The notes under the pieces are model-generated. The model saw only the letters and a list, made by a program, of their open reading frames with translations, did no database searches and was not told the origin of the DNA. From assembly GCF_028453695.1 (NCBI RefSeq), contig NC_135782.1, positions 1,860,001 through 1,924,000 of the forward strand: 64,000 nt of DNA. The letters run 5' to 3'. Shown here in pieces: positions 34,695 to 48,089 of this stretch. Source of the stretch: Augochlora pura (lineage: Eukaryota > Arthropoda > Insecta > Hymenoptera > Halictidae). Numbering within the stretch: position 1 is the first letter of the stretch; the number at the start of each line of letters is the position of its first letter. The translations under genes were made by a program, and so were the position numbers.

Positions 34695-37600
34695 TTAAAA
34701 GACTGGTATTTGACTTCTGTGCACGTCAAGGAGATCGTCGTCCAGGGTAAGCAGAACCATAAATGAAAAGAACATAGCGAACGCAGATAAAAAATGCCAA
34801 ATGTCATGGTTATCGAAAAAGTTAAGTAGCACGCAGGGCTGATTATAAAGTCGAGATTCTGCTGGGGTAAGCGCCCACGAAATCGTTTTGTTTATGAAAA
34901 AGTACATGGCAGCTGACCAGGTTACAAACGACAAAATAAGATAAACTAATGGCTGCAACAGAATCCGCTCTTTATGACATTTCTGAAATATAAAGTCGAT
35001 TAATAATTAAATCAAACTCCTTAAACATACGTGCGCTTTGTCTGCACTTACCTTCATTATAATGTAAAAAAAGGTATACAAAATTAAATTGGACATTAAT
35101 ATGGCTAATAAGAACGTTGCAAAATTTTTCTCGTGAGTTATATTTCCATATACCGCGAGAGCAACGTTACATAAATTTGCTACGACAAGCATTATAAATC
35201 GTCCCAAATACAATGGTCGAAGCATGTATCCAATTCCAATGTTTGCGTCGTATCTACAGTTCTGTAAAAATCATTTATTTAAAAAAAAAAAAATCAGCGA
35301 AGTTATTATTGGTAATACGCGATCATTACGGAATTACCTGTATTATCCTCATAACAACACTTCTGAGTCCATACCACCTCCACCGTCCCATGTAGTAAAT
35401 TTGGATTGTTAAGAACAAACAAATTGACAAATGTGCAATTGTAAATATGATCCAAAAAAGTGTTGAACCATTCATTACACCAACTAGTCCGATGAAAATT
35501 ACGAATGCCATAATACCAAATGTGACCGGTGCTCGAGCATTTATATCTGGATGACGAGTTTGATAAATTTTAATCATACAAAGCACTGCTATCATATACA
35601 TGAAACTGGTATCTAAATGAAGAAAAAAGAAATATTAATTACAATATTAAAAATATGATGCCTCGATAATATTATGTAGTAATCATGTTACCAAATTGAA
35701 AGTTGCTGTGATTTGGACAAACGTGGTAACTTGCTGAGAGTACTCCTTCCATAATTAGCGCAGTGCCAATTGCATAGAATAAGCCATAATGTTGCGGTAT
35801 ACCGTAACATTTATTTCTTTCTCTATCGAATTCATTACGCTCTCGAAAGTTTGTTAGGAAAATAAATAAAAAACCCAACATGACGTATGCAAAATTGGAG
35901 AACACATGGTTGAAATCCGACAACTGTCGCAATGGATGAGCACAGAGAAAATTATAATAACACATATCTTGATTTCCAGTAACATGAAGCACGTTCTGGT
36001 ATGTTAGCACCAGTTGCACAACGGGTAAAGTGTAAAATATAGCGACCGTTATTAAATAATATAAATACAGTCGAGACTTGTGTTGTAGAATCTTTGGATC
36101 TTTACGTGCCAAATCGCACACTGAAAGCACAAGTTTCGTTCGTATCACGTCTTTGTCATATTCACTGTCTTCCAATAGATCGATGTCATCTTCATCAAGT
36201 GAAGAATCTTCTGAGACCCTACTAATCTCAGACTCGAATGGTCCAGCCTAAAACATAAATAATTTTTAAATATTTTATAGACTAAACCGTCATGATTTAA
36301 GCGCCTTAAACCCACTATGAAAAAGTATTAATTCTAGTCTGAAATCGTTTTGCGATTCCAGCTGGTTATATTAATAATCGTACCTCTACACTGTTCTCCT
36401 CTTCTTGCCCATTCAGTATTTCCTCGGAAATTTTTCTACCTCTTTTGATGTTGATCACTATGGTGCTCACAATATAAGTAAAAAGGAAAATGAATATAAC
36501 AGACATGGCAACTCCTGATGCAATAAGGTAGTCTTGTTTTGTAACACTGTCAACTATATTTAATATCACATCTTTATTTCTCACAGAGATCATACTAGGC
36601 GATCCAACACAATCACTGTCATCACCTTTTACAACTAGCACAACAAAAAAGCCTAATGGATATGCTTCTTTCTAAAAATCCATAATCAAAGTTTAAGTTT
36701 AGTTTTACTAATTTTGTACTGAAACAATTGATTGGATTTATTGTACCAATAATTAAGTTTCCTAAAAATTAAGAAAAATACTTACTGGCACAGTTATAGC
36801 ACCTTTACGTGTTACAGTTTGCCAAACACCAGTGAATTCGATATTCCTTTCTAAGTCGAACACAGGACACTGAGAACAAATAAAAACATACGCTATTATA
36901 AAATATTAAGAAATCAGTACTGTTACGAGATTATAAAAAAATTTCTTATTTATTAAATTATGCTTTTCTATGTTCACATTTAAGTTAACTTACGGATGTA
37001 TTTTGTATTGATACTGTCATGCAAATATCATTTCCAGATTCAACGTTCACAATCACTGAAGAACTTTTTGCTTCTTTTAAGGAGGTATAACCATAATAAT
37101 TAGGTTCAGAGGGTGAAATAGATACAGACCTTTTTTCACCTGACCTAAAAGATAATACACAGTCATTATCATTAAGAGTCCATAATGCTATACATCTTAT
37201 TGATGAACGTGTAGTAACTAAAGAGAAGCCGAATGAAATGAATATACCTTAAATAGAAATCAAGATCCTTTGTTACATTGAGTCTATAGAAAATATTCTT
37301 GTGACTAGCTGTGGATATACTAACAGTAATAAATTCTTCGTCCCCTTCTTCGTATTCTCCTTCGTAATTTTTTGTTGAACACAATGTACGACTGGTTTTA
37401 TTATAAGCTACATTATTAAAATAGTTACTAGTCACTACAAGAGGTATTTCCCATGACAGAATTTGTCTTTTCTGACGTACGACTACGATGAGAGGTCTGT
37501 CATGAGTGGCATTACTTTCAACGTCGATTCTTGAGGTTTCCATCCAGGTTACCTATATGTGTAAACATATCATTAAACGCGCAAATGGAAATAGTAGAAC

Positions 37601-37862
37601 GTTATATATAAATATTAGTACAAATGTAAATACTTACATTGTCAGTGTGATATAAGAAGACATATTCAACGGTAGTGTTTATAATAAATTCGTACGCTTT
37701 TCCATATTCTGCGTCAGTAACAATAGGGGTAAATGACAGATTCCGTGCATGGATAACATCGCAGGCGTTGAACATTAGCAAGACAGTGGCAACTGTCAAA
37801 ATTCGTTGAACGTCCAACATTTCTAAACATTTGTGCTTTCGAACGCTACCTTTGATAGACAT
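34695..37862 (-). CDS. SID-1 family transmembrane protein (SIDT homologue)
   Basis: Multi-pass membrane protein of the SID-1 family, implicated in dsRNA transport in nematodes and in cholesterol or RNA handling in other animals; its insect role is unsettled. Coding exons in transcript order: 37638-37862, 37248-37552, 36994-37144, 36786-36869, 36384-36671, 35692-36247, 35338-35612, 35052-35261, 34695-34982; all GT-AG, phases consistent, 793 residues. An N-terminal signal sequence (hydrophobic core LTVATVLLMF) leads an extracellular part of about 300 residues, then a first membrane segment (GVAMSVIFIFLFTYIVSTI), an acidic cytoplasmic loop and many helices. The CREST-superfamily residues are present: Ser and His in LSASYHVCPNH, Asp in FQFDTSFMY, and the His pair in NHDIWHFLSA. 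The C-terminus ends IPVF as in family members. A second ATG (codon 15) could also start it. The gene is convergent with the carboxylase. Confidence 0.93.
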
Positions 37863-39231
37863 TCAGACGGATTTATCATATTCGTAATATCGTTAACTGA
37901 TTAATTAAAAATCTATCGATATAACAACAGATATCAACCACCGAATTTTTGGTGTTTCTTTTTTTATTTCATATAGTACATTGGTTCTAATAGTTTAACG
38001 AAGTCATAAACTGTTCTCGGGGAAGCCCACTACACAATAACGACAATATAGTAAACTAACTTGCTGAGCTAACAGTTTATATACATTGCTATCAAGCATT
38101 TCGCTCTCGCTCGGATCGGACTATGTTGGAGAAAGACCGCTGCGTCCATTATTGCATACTGCCGCACACTATACAGAAACGAGAAGATAACTTATCCACA
38201 CGCATAATGCGCGAGACACTTCACGAAGTACATATCAACGACACAAATTTATGAAATATATATTTTTTAGAACTGAAGCCGAAACCGTGGTGTCCATATC
38301 GACGGCACGAGAGGGCAGACAGAACAGATCAGAGTACGTAGAGTACAACAAATCCCACACGCTTTCCTTTCCAAAATCCAATTGTGCATTGTACTCGCAT
38401 TACATGTTACATCCGCATGTAGAACCAACCATAGATGCAATAGCAAGATTACTCCGTGGCGCGTTCGTGGCGAAAAAATAACCCGCGAAATTGCAAAACC
38501 AGGTACGAACGCGTGCAATCGACAAGCTAATTACTTTTTATCCGTATTTAAAAAATTTATCTCTTGTTAAATTTCTTCCAAGATGTGACAAATCGATGTT
38601 CAAGATTTCGTATCATTCATGGCATCGTAAGCTCGAAAATACCAGATACGAAACTTATCAATAAGCTTCTCTAATAATGCGAAAAAGTACAATTTAAAAG
38701 ATGTACATTTCTGTCATGTCTGTTTTGTATTTTCCAAGTAAAAATTAGTGTTAATAAATTTAAATGGTAGTCCATTTTAAAGTGGAGGTGTGTACGTATA
38801 GAATAAATTTCAAGACCTATTTGCGGACGCATGCGCATCAGAAATTGTTTATTTAGAAATATCGGAGAGTTACATTCGTGTAAAAATAAGTAGATAATAG
38901 TTAAAAAAAAATACAGATTAGGAACGTATTGACATATTTTATGCAAAAATGTCTGACTAGCATAAGACGCAATAGCCTACGGTCCGTTCTCATCTTTACA
39001 GTTTAGTTGGAATTTTCTAATATTGTAAAGCTCCAAATACGAATTGTAAAATATTTCAATTAAATGTTATATTTATTATATTCGAACGATCTTCTTATAT
39101 TTATTGGATGTTTTGCGCGGAAATTTATAATTGTAGCGCTATCGTAGAGCGAGTTCGTGCGATCTTTGTGAATCGAGATATACGTGCCTAACTTTACTAT
39201 GCTGATTCGGCTTTAGTCATTGTTATTAAAG
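37863..39231. other. Divergent intergenic region SIDT / Rpn9
   Basis: About 1.4 kb between two genes transcribed away from each other, expected to hold both promoters. AT-rich, with no clear TATA box next to either start and no coding sequence I can support. Confidence 0.5.
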
Positions 39232-40750
39232 ATGACGGCGCCCGTACCACCGAAAGAAATTATCACATATTTAAGCCAAAATCAAAATGTTGCGGACAAA
39301 GAGCTCGCTGCTGAATGGGCGCAAATCGAGGAATTATACATTAAAAGGTACTATCGGTAAACTACTGTGAAATTACATTTTCATACAAGAATCGAAAATT
39401 TATGTCACGTTCCATGACTTGCAGGCTCTGGCATCAACTTACCCTCAAATTGGAGACATTCGTGAAACACCCGTCCCTTGCGAAAGAAGATAATCTGATA
39501 CAATTGTACAATAATTTTTTATCCACCTTCGAAAATAAGTAAGTACGATTCGTAATATGTTATTCCGAAATGTTGTACCGTAACCTCACTTTTCCATTTC
39601 AATCGTGACGATATCTTCAAGTTTATGTATGAAACGTGTACATGTTTTATATACAGGTTGAATCCCTTATCATTGGTGGAAATATTGTCGCACGTAATAC
39701 AACAGTTTGAGGATAAAGAAGCGATTGAGTTCTTGAAAAAAGCTGAGGCTAAAGTTAAAATTAGCAATGAAGCTGTGGCTTTGTGTAAAGTCCTCATAGG
39801 GCAGATTTGGTTGGATAAATTGTTCAACCAGGAAGAAGCAAAGAAGATTATAGAGGATGTAGAATCTATGTTAGAAAATGCTGACGGTGTCACTACAGTT
39901 CACGGTAGATTTTATTTGTTGGCCAGTCGTCTTTATCGCTTGCAAGGAAAACATGCCGAATACTATCGTACTGCTCTAAGGTACTTTCCCCGCTTATAAT
40001 AATTTTACCATGTAAACGAATTGTGATGCAAAACATTTATTTAATTGAACTTATCCTTTAGATATTTGGGTTGTATTGAGCTAAATACTTTAAGCAGACA
40101 AGAACAAGAACAGCATGCATTTTTCCTTGGTTTAGCCGCACTTTTGGGCGAAGGAGTTTATAATCTTGGAGAGTTATTGGGTCATCCTGTATTACAATCC
40201 TTAAAGGACACGCCAAATTCTTGGTTGATCGAACTATTGCAAGCTGTCAATGCCGGTGACATTGCCGCGTTCGAAGAATTAAAACCACAATGGAGCAAAG
40301 TAGCTGACTTAGTCGCGCAATCAATAAAATTAAGACAAAAAATTACTTTGCTATGCCTCATGGAAATGACATTCAAAAGGCAAGCGAACAACAGGTTTGT
40401 GTTCAATAAAAAAATGTTTAATTAAGTATAAACAATTCGTGTTAATTGATTGTGATAATGCATTGTATGGTTTTTCCTTCAGACAACTAACATTCAAGGA
40501 GATTTCTCAAGAAACTCGACTACCGATCGGTGAAGTAGAACTGTTGATAATGAAAGCTCTAGCACAAGGCTTGGTTCGTGGTGCTATTGATCAAGTTGCC
40601 GGAACAGTAAATATAACGTGGGTACAGCCTCGTGTATTGGATTGTGATCAAATAACTAAAATGGTTCAAAGACTCCAAGATTGGCATAGAGATGTTAACA
40701 CCATGGAGCAACTACTAGAATCTAGAGCTTCTGACATTCTTACTCTTTAA
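39232..40750 (+). CDS. Rpn9: 26S proteasome lid subunit Rpn9 (PSMD13)
   Basis: Structural PCI-domain subunit of the 19S regulatory particle lid. Exons: 39232-39347, 39425-39538, 39657-39980, 40062-40394, 40483-40750; four GT-AG introns of 77-118 bp, all in phase 2, giving 384 residues against about 376 in human. Matches the family throughout: LWHQLTLKLE near the N-terminus, NPLSLVEILSHVI, TVHGRFYLLASRLYR, AALLGEGVYNLGELLGHPVL, and the PCI/winged-helix end RQLTFKEISQETRLPIGEVE with TWVQPRVLD. Start is the first ATG with a short 5' region. Polyadenylation signal AATAAA at 40902. Nothing unusual. Confidence 0.96.
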
Positions 40751-41283
40751 TATTAGGTTCGGAAATATTTTTCGTCGAAGCATTTGTAATTTACTTCTGT
40801 ATGTTAATTATCTTATCATTGGCTTGGCGTTGTTTTAAAAGGGGAACACAGTAATAATTGTTACAAGCAACCGATTGATACGTAATGTCTATCAACAACA
40901 AAATAAATGTAATCTCATGTTGAGAAGTCGGCGTGTTCATACAGAAGAAATCATAAGCTCTATTTTCTTGAATGCAAAATTATGACAGTACTTGACAGGT
41001 GACTAAAGCAAATATTCTTGGTTTGAACTTAATATCCTAATGAAAGCAATTTAATACGATTTTTAATATTATACATAGGAAAATCATTTAGATTTGTTTT
41101 TGTGTTCACAAACTTTGTACCACGATCGAAATAATAACAATAATAATGATTATGTATATTAACATTCATCTTGATTTTATTTTTATTCCTGAGATATTAA
41201 CATGTTGGACAAATTAATTATGTTATTTTTCTGAGAAGCATGATTTGTCTTTGATTCATCGATAATAATTTGAAATTTTTCTA

Positions 41284-41519
41284 CGACAAGTGGCGCCTCT
41301 TGCGGCAAAATCATGAAGCTGTTTTCGGCCTATTTAGCAGCGCCAATTAGTAAGTGGCAAAACGCTGAAACTGCTAGCCAAAACAGAAGTTCCAGATTTC
41401 GCCGCATTGTGGCGCTACTGTTTGGCTAGCAGTTTCAGCGTTTTGCCACTTACTAATTGGCGCTGCTAAGTAGGCCGAAAACAGCTTCATGATTTTGCCG
41501 CAAGAGGCGCTACTAGTCG
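41284..41519. repeat. Long near-perfect inverted repeat with short loop
   Basis: Left arm 41284-41386 and right arm 41418-41519 are reverse complements over about 102 bases, with a 31-base loop. Within the core stem from gtggcgcc inward I count two substitutions, and both give G-U pairs if transcribed; there is also one one-base indel near the loop and one further mismatch near the outer end. The motif ggcgctact recurs in the loop and in the right arm. No target duplication or transposase is visible. Likely a foldback or MITE-like element; it could yield a hairpin RNA if transcribed. Confidence 0.85.
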
Positions 41520-42014
41520 ACAATAACAATTTATAATTAAGTGTTAATATTTATTAACACTTGAGTGGACTTTCAAAATGGAAATGGAAGATATGTTTTA
41601 TATGAACTTTTACTGAATTTGTACATTGAAATTATTTACGTTTTACAACTTAGAGAACGAGATTAAATAATTATCGGTATTTTAAATAAAACATAATACT
41701 TTTATATTTTTTGTTGTTTGATTTTCTTATTTGAAAATTACAGTGCTGTCATTTGAAAAGTTCACCTTTAATCGGAATGATTAAGGTATTAGCGTTGTGT
41801 CTATACAAGAATACAACACGTCTGATTGCAATAGTAACATAAATTTTACCTATTTATGTTGAATAAAAATGAGAACAATGTTTCGAAGAAAGTAGCATTT
41901 ATTATATATATACCAACCGAATGATTTAGTATGTGTGTTTATTATACGATATAGTTTGTTAACAATATTCTACTTAACCTATACGTAAGGTAATCTACGA
42001 AGTAATTTGCAATC

Positions 42015-43021
42015 ATGGCACGGTATTCTAGTGAATCTGATTCGGATCATAACAGTAGATATCGAAAAAGACGTAGTCGAAGATCCAGGTATAATACAAA
42101 TATTAATATATACATGTAACATAGATCTCTAATATTAACAGTTTATTCGGTCTTAAGATTAATTGAAATTTTGTGGCATATAATATGAACTATTGAAACT
42201 ATATTTAATTTTTCAGATCATCCAGTTCTGACTCTAGTGATTCATCGCTACATAGAAGGAGAGCATCCAAACATTCAAAAACGAAGCGTAGACATCGGTC
42301 GCATTCGAGAAGCAGAGGCAGAGATAGAGAACGTGGTCAAAAAAGTTACAAAAGCGGTAGGAATAGTAGTTCAAAAGGCAGAGAAAGGCATAGGTATCGT
42401 TCCAAATCGAGATCCTTGGATCGTTCGAAAAGAAAAGTGAGATCTATATCGAGAGAAAAGTCGAGCAGTTGTTCGAGTAGTTCACAGTCCAATTTAAAAG
42501 CTACCGTGGCTGAAAAGTCCAAGAGTGTAGTAGTTATAAAAGGTATAATTGACTGATTAGATACATATATATGTATATATGTATGAGTTACTATATCAGC
42601 TCTGAAATAAGATCATTGTTTGCAGATGACTTTCCGATTGAGCCACGTTTTAAGGAAGGTGTATTAGACGAAATAAATTCTGAGGGCTTTGCACCTAAGC
42701 AGTTTACATCATCTAATACAAAAGAGAAGAAGTTCAAAAATATTGTGATAGATATTACAGCAGACACAATCCAAGTTCCAACAGTAGCTGATATTCCTTG
42801 TGGATCGGAAAGTATTTTCCATTCATCGGTAACGCGTTTTCCTTTTTCTATATATTCCGTAGCCAACATTCATTCTATGTTCTTAGTATTCTTTATTCAC
42901 GCGTTACCTTCGTTTCTAGATAATGCTCGATCAAGAAGCAAGATTTGACAAATGGGTGAAGAAATTATATACGCTTAGACAGAAAGCCATAGCAGATTTA
43001 ACGCACTCAAATATTACTTGA
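42015..43021 (+). CDS. RS-rich protein resembling RSRC1 (splicing-related)
   Basis: Four exons 42015-42088, 42217-42542, 42626-42828, 42920-43021, all GT-AG, 234 residues. The N-terminal 130 residues are arginine/serine-rich (SRSRGRDRERG, RYRSKSRSLDRSKRK), typical of nuclear splicing factors. The C-terminal third is not RS-rich and resembles the RSRC1 (SRrp53) tail: an IQVPT segment, then a short conserved end rich in basic and aromatic residues (ARFDKWVKKLYTLRQKAI). It lacks the long coiled-coil middle of human RSRC1, so it is shorter than that protein. A nuclear role in alternative splicing is inferred from family. Polyadenylation signal AATAAA at 43115, 95 bases after the stop. Confidence 0.72.
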
Positions 43022-44125
43022 TAATAATCTACTTTTATTGAGGAAGTAATATTAATAAATATTATTTTCTCGTTCGCATGTAGTTAAAAATACAAGCACG
43101 TAATTTAAGATTAAAATAAAGCATGATGATTTTTTTAGCTTTCCTCTCGGCTAATACCACGCGCGTATTCAGCAAATCTATCAATTAGTTGTTCTAAATA
43201 AACTAAGGACACTTGGCGAAGTCTATTCACCGGAAGTGATTCGCTTGCGAGTAAATAGCTTGTGTCGTGAAGGTGCAAGTGGAAGAATTGAACACATTAT
43301 GGCCTACCGCAGTATTTATTTGTGCGGACGTTCGTTTCTACAGCTACATTTCAAACATCATCGAAATATACATAATACGATAAATAGTAAATAAATACAA
43401 TATCTTAACAAACGTTAAAAATTAGCGTATATTTGATCATGGTTGTGAACTGGTAGATATATCAAAGATGCAAAAAAAAAAAGAGGAAAATGCAATTGTT
43501 CAATGCATTTTATGCAAATGTACTTACGCAATTTAATAACGAACATACGTGAAAGTAACCAATAGGTGTATGCATGAGATTCTTTTTATACATATTGAAA
43601 GAACGCGTTAGTGAGAGACAGTCAAGTAACGCTGCAATCGCTAAGTGATTCGAACGATGCCGCCGGTGTCACTGCAAAAACGTAATCGTATGCAATCGGT
43701 AATGTCCAACGGTATCGTTCGTTCCTAAACATCGACTGTGAGGTGTTCATGTGTATCGTATAAATAAATTTTCCATTTATGCTATAATAGTACTATATAG
43801 TTATGAAGATCACGTCTGAAACGCGCAAACCGCTGCTTAGAAGGTTACCCCCGTTGACGTTCAAGCAAGCAAAATCGTTCTCTTCCCGTCATAGTTGTTA
43901 AACACTATTAATGACCGAGTACATTCAACATCAACACGAGGAATCAGTGCGGTTGAATTTGTCACCTGCGATCATTATATCGACAGCCACGTTCTGTTTC
44001 AGACGATGATTATTCTATGTATTATGAAGAATGTTGCCCTATGCATTCCCTTTTCGTAATACACGAGATACACATATATGCACGGACATACGTACACATA
44101 TATATCACTACGCCTAATTAAATAT
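43022..44125. other. Intergenic / 3' flank of pro-resilin
   Basis: Convergent 3' ends of the RS-rich gene and pro-resilin. AT-rich, no coding sequence recognised; the pro-resilin 3' untranslated region must lie here. Confidence 0.5.
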
Positions 44126-47100
44126 TTAATATTGGTATCCTCCGTTGGCGGCGGCATCGCCACCGCTTCCTGACGGATATCCACCATTACCGTTGCCACC
44201 GTTTCCGTTTCCGTTTCTGTAGCCACCATTGCCGTTGCCGCCCGGTCCCCCAGAAGGATATCCACCTTTCGTGAAAGACAAAGTAATTATTAGCGACTCA
44301 TCTTACACGTTATTCGGGGCGAAGTATGTTACAATCGAATCAAGAAATAGAATAATTTTGTAGTAAATTTTGAATCCACAGCGTCGAAAAATCTGTTAAA
44401 GCAGAAACGATTTCTATGAGACCCAAACGATTCTACCATAGGGAAATGACAAAACACCGAAGAAAAGTTGAATCGTCAGAAAACGGAAGAGTGACGATGA
44501 TTGGTAAACGATTGTTAGGTATAATTCAATTATTAACTATATAGTCTCAGAATTTCTGCAATATTAAAGTGATATAATTAAATGAGACCTTGACATAACC
44601 TTAATTAACATTTATCATATATAGCTAATATTAGTTCAAATATTTTCTATACCAAATATCTTGGTAACGTTCAGTTTAAAGAAAAGATTAAAGAACGATA
44701 TTTCTTTTTCTGTTACCGTTGCCGTTGTCAGATCCACCGCCGTTGCCACCAGGTCCTCCGGACGGATAACCGTTACCATTGCCGCCGTTTCCGTTTCCAT
44801 TCGGACCGCCGCTCGGGTAGCCGTTGTCGCCGAAGTCACCGCCACCGTTGCCGCCGGGTCCGCCGGAACCGTATCCACCGTTGTTCGCTTCACCCTCGTA
44901 TCTAATCTGTGGTTTAAATCCATCTTGATCTGCCTCGTATTCAATGATCTGCTTCCTTCCGTCAGGAAGCAGAACGTTGAATTCTCCTTGAGCGCGATCG
45001 CCGTCTCGGGTCTCCGTGTGTCCGTAATCAGCACCGGACTGCTCATCCTTCACCTCATAAGAGAATTCGTACTTTGCCGGCTCCTAGATCATTAATCTCC
45101 GTTTTTTCCCGACTGATATTTCCTTACACGTTCACTTTATTTCTCATTCAGTCATTTACTATAGCTTCTTATTGCAACATTAGAAAGAGAACAACTACCG
45201 TTTTAGCTTCACGTTCATAGTTCTTCTTCAATGATGCGTTAGGAATTTTAACAGTTAGTCTGCGAATGCTTACGTTGACTCCCAGTTCCGGGACAGCACA
45301 ACTCGTTGTTTTATTAGAAATTGTACTTTGCCCACAAGCACATAAACAACCGCAGACTAATCGATATTTAGCATGGACTCTACAAAATGATTTTGCCAAA
45401 TATATGAAACAATATTCGATCAATTTAGTTCTCTATAAAGAAGTTGTACTATATTTAAAAGAATTTTCAAGTTGCAACTTTGCACGTGATCGCGTTTCAC
45501 TTTTAATACATAGTACAAGACGATTTCTCTGTGGTCTAAAATAGATAATATTTCGTAAGTTGTTCACTCACGTTACTTTCTTCGTCCCCGTTGCTTCCGT
45601 AGCCACCGCCGTTGCCGTTTCCGTTTCCACCGGGCCCTCCGTTGGAGTAGCCGTCGTTGCCGCCAGGTCCGCCGGAAGGATAACCACCGTTACCGTTTCC
45701 GTTGCCACCGGGTCCACCAGAGGGATAGCCGCCATTGCCATTTCCATTCCCGCCGGGTCTTCCAGACGGATAGCCGCCATTTCCATTGCCGTTACTTCCA
45801 GGACCTCCCGATGGGTATCCACCGTTTCCACCGCCGTTGGGCCCTCCGGACGGGTAACCACCGTTTCCTCTGCCGCCTCCGTTTTGTCCGCCCGACGGAT
45901 ATCCGCCATTGCCACCGTTTCCACCACCGTTATTTCCGTTCCTTCCAGGCGGTCCATAAAGTCCGGACGGTCTGCCACTGTTGCCATCTGGCGCGCCGTA
46001 GCTGCTCGATGGCCGGCCGCCATTGCCGTTTCCGTTTCCACCCCCGTTCCTGCCGGGAGGCCCATAAAGACCGGAAGGAGAACCGCCGCCGTTGCCACCG
46101 CCGAAACCGTTCCCACCTTCTGGAGGTCCGTAGCTGCTCGATGGCCCGCCATTGCTGCCGCCGTTTCCTCCCCCGTTCCTGCCGGGAGGCCCGTAAAGAC
46201 CGGAAGGAGAACCGCCGCCGTTTCCACCGCCGAACCCGTTTCCTCCACCAGGTGCTCCATAGCTGCTCGACGGCCTTCCGTTGCCCGACCCGCCGTTTCC
46301 GCCGAACGGCGCCCCGTAAGAGCTGGACGGCTGACCACCGCCTCCGAAGCCGTTTCCTCTGCCACCACCCCCGTTTCTTCCGCCGCCATTGGAACCGCCG
46401 TTCCTCCCACCAGCAGGCGCTCCGTAGCTGTTCGACAGACCGTTGCCGCCGCCGTTGCCGTTTTGCCCGTCGAAACCTGGTGCCCCGTAACTGCTCGACG
46501 GTGGTCCACCATTACCACCGCCATTCGGTGCCCCGTAACTGCTCGATGGTGGTCCACCATTACCACCGCCATTCGGTGCTCCGTAACTGCTCGATGGTGG
46601 CCCACCGTTACCACCGCCATTCGGTGCTCCGTAACTGCTCGACGGAGGCCCGCCATTGCCGCCTCCGTTTGGTGCTCCATAACTGCTCGACGGAGGCCCA
46701 CCGTTGCCACCACCAGGTGCTCCGTAACTGCTCGAAGGTCCCCCGCCTCCTCCTCCGCCGTTACCGCCGCCAGGCCCACCGCCACCGGGTGGCAAGTATG
46801 AGTTCACTGGGGGCTCGGACTTCACCAGGCTGAGAGCCACCACGAACACCGCTAACGCGATCTGTAAACGAACATTACATCTTTATGCTTGGACCGGGGG
46901 TTAGAGTGGTGGTGGAGATGCAGTATAAAGTTTTGTAAGATTCTTAACATTTTCAGAACAGGACTTCTGCAATTTAACGAAACTGTTGGAAGAAACAATT
47001 TATTCTTCCTTAATTCCTATTTCGTAGAATTGTATTTTACATGGAGCCTATTCATCGGCGATCACGGGAATCATCGTTAGGAGAATCAAAACTTAGGAAC

Positions 47101-48089
47101 ACCGATTTTAATGGATATCTTGCAGGTTTGTTAACGCGCGATCTTTTACCTACTTAATAGTTCGTCGTTCGACGGATTCAGCTTCTTAATTATCGAACTG
47201 CTTCTTGCTTTATGAAATCTATAAAAATTGAACGCTACGGATATAAAACAAACACATAAATGAATAAAGAAACAGTCGAGAGTACAGAGACTGGAATACG
47301 GACACCGGCATACCACAAGTAGAACTAGCGAGCAATGGTCAGACATCGCGCGAAACTCTTCAAAAGCACCGAGATCCGAAGCGTCACGATTCGACTTTTC
47401 CGATCAGGAAGTTTAAAATAGAGATCGTTATTGGCACTTTCGATTAACCTCCTTCAAATCAACTGGCATCCCGACGTGCCACGAATTATGAGGTACTCTT
47501 AATGTTAAATAAACGATTCGCAGCAATGCGAACTGCTGAGCATTATTAGAAAGATCATGAATTGCCTTCCAATTATCCCACTGAAATCCAAAGAGCCATG
47601 GAATGTTATTAAAAACGATTAGCAACTTTTAACTGTTTAATCGATGCGTTCTCCTTTCCACAGAGGACAATTCGCGGAATGGAGAGAGACCGACACGGAC
47701 GAATTTGGAATAAACGTAAGAAGATGGTGGTGCCTCTTATCGGTGTCGATTACTATCACAAGATCACTGGAGGATTCGAGCGGAAATCCTGAAGTTCTAA
47801 CTGACCCGAGGAGAACGCGAGGAAAACGGAGAATTTCGAACATGGTGCTGGATCCCTGGAGCGATCTCATGGTCCGGAATTGAAAAGATTACGAGCGCGT
47901 TCGGGGAAGTGGCACGAACCCGGACCTCGGTTTCGAAACACAGACCGTTACCACGACGTGTCTAAACCGAACGTACAACAATCCTGTTGCGGCGCGAGCT
48001 TCATCCTCCGCTCGATGCTTATCAGTTGCGACAGATATAATTTCCCTTCGCGGGCCGCATAACCCCGGTTGTTTTCTCACCTTAGACAT
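44126..48089 (-). CDS. Pro-resilin (elastic cuticle protein, RR-2 type)
   Basis: Extracellular elastomer of insect cuticle, cross-linked through tyrosines and bound to chitin. Exons in transcript order: 48081-48089 (only Met-Ser-Lys), 45572-46861, 44717-45083, 44126-44265; 601 residues, phases consistent. Signal peptide MSKIALAVFVVALSLVKS. Exon 2 is the long elastic repeat region (units such as GAPNGGGNGGPPSSSY, with tyrosine in each), shifting to YPSGGPGGNGNGG units. Exon 3 carries the Rebers-Riddiford RR-2 chitin-binding domain (YEFSYEVKDEQSG, NVLLPDGRKQIIEYEADQDG, PQIRYEG). Exon 4 is a second glycine-rich block ending YQY. The order elastic, chitin-binding, elastic is that of fly resilin. 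The nine-base first coding exon is small but typical of cuticle genes; no other ATG lies in the preceding 250 bases. Confidence 0.95.
46480..46740 (-). repeat. 48-bp coding tandem repeats in pro-resilin exon 2
   Basis: Five consecutive 48-base units encoding GAPNGGGNGGPPSSSY, two of them differing by a single base. The near-identity points to recent unit duplication or homogenisation. Confidence 0.85.

Noticed and set aside
45560..46833. Long open frames on the plus strand and other minus frame across pro-resilin exon 2 (up to 413 codons)
   Set aside because: They are by-products of the glycine-rich GGN repeat, which lacks stop codons in every frame; the signal peptide, splice phases and RR-2 domain fix the minus-strand frame.
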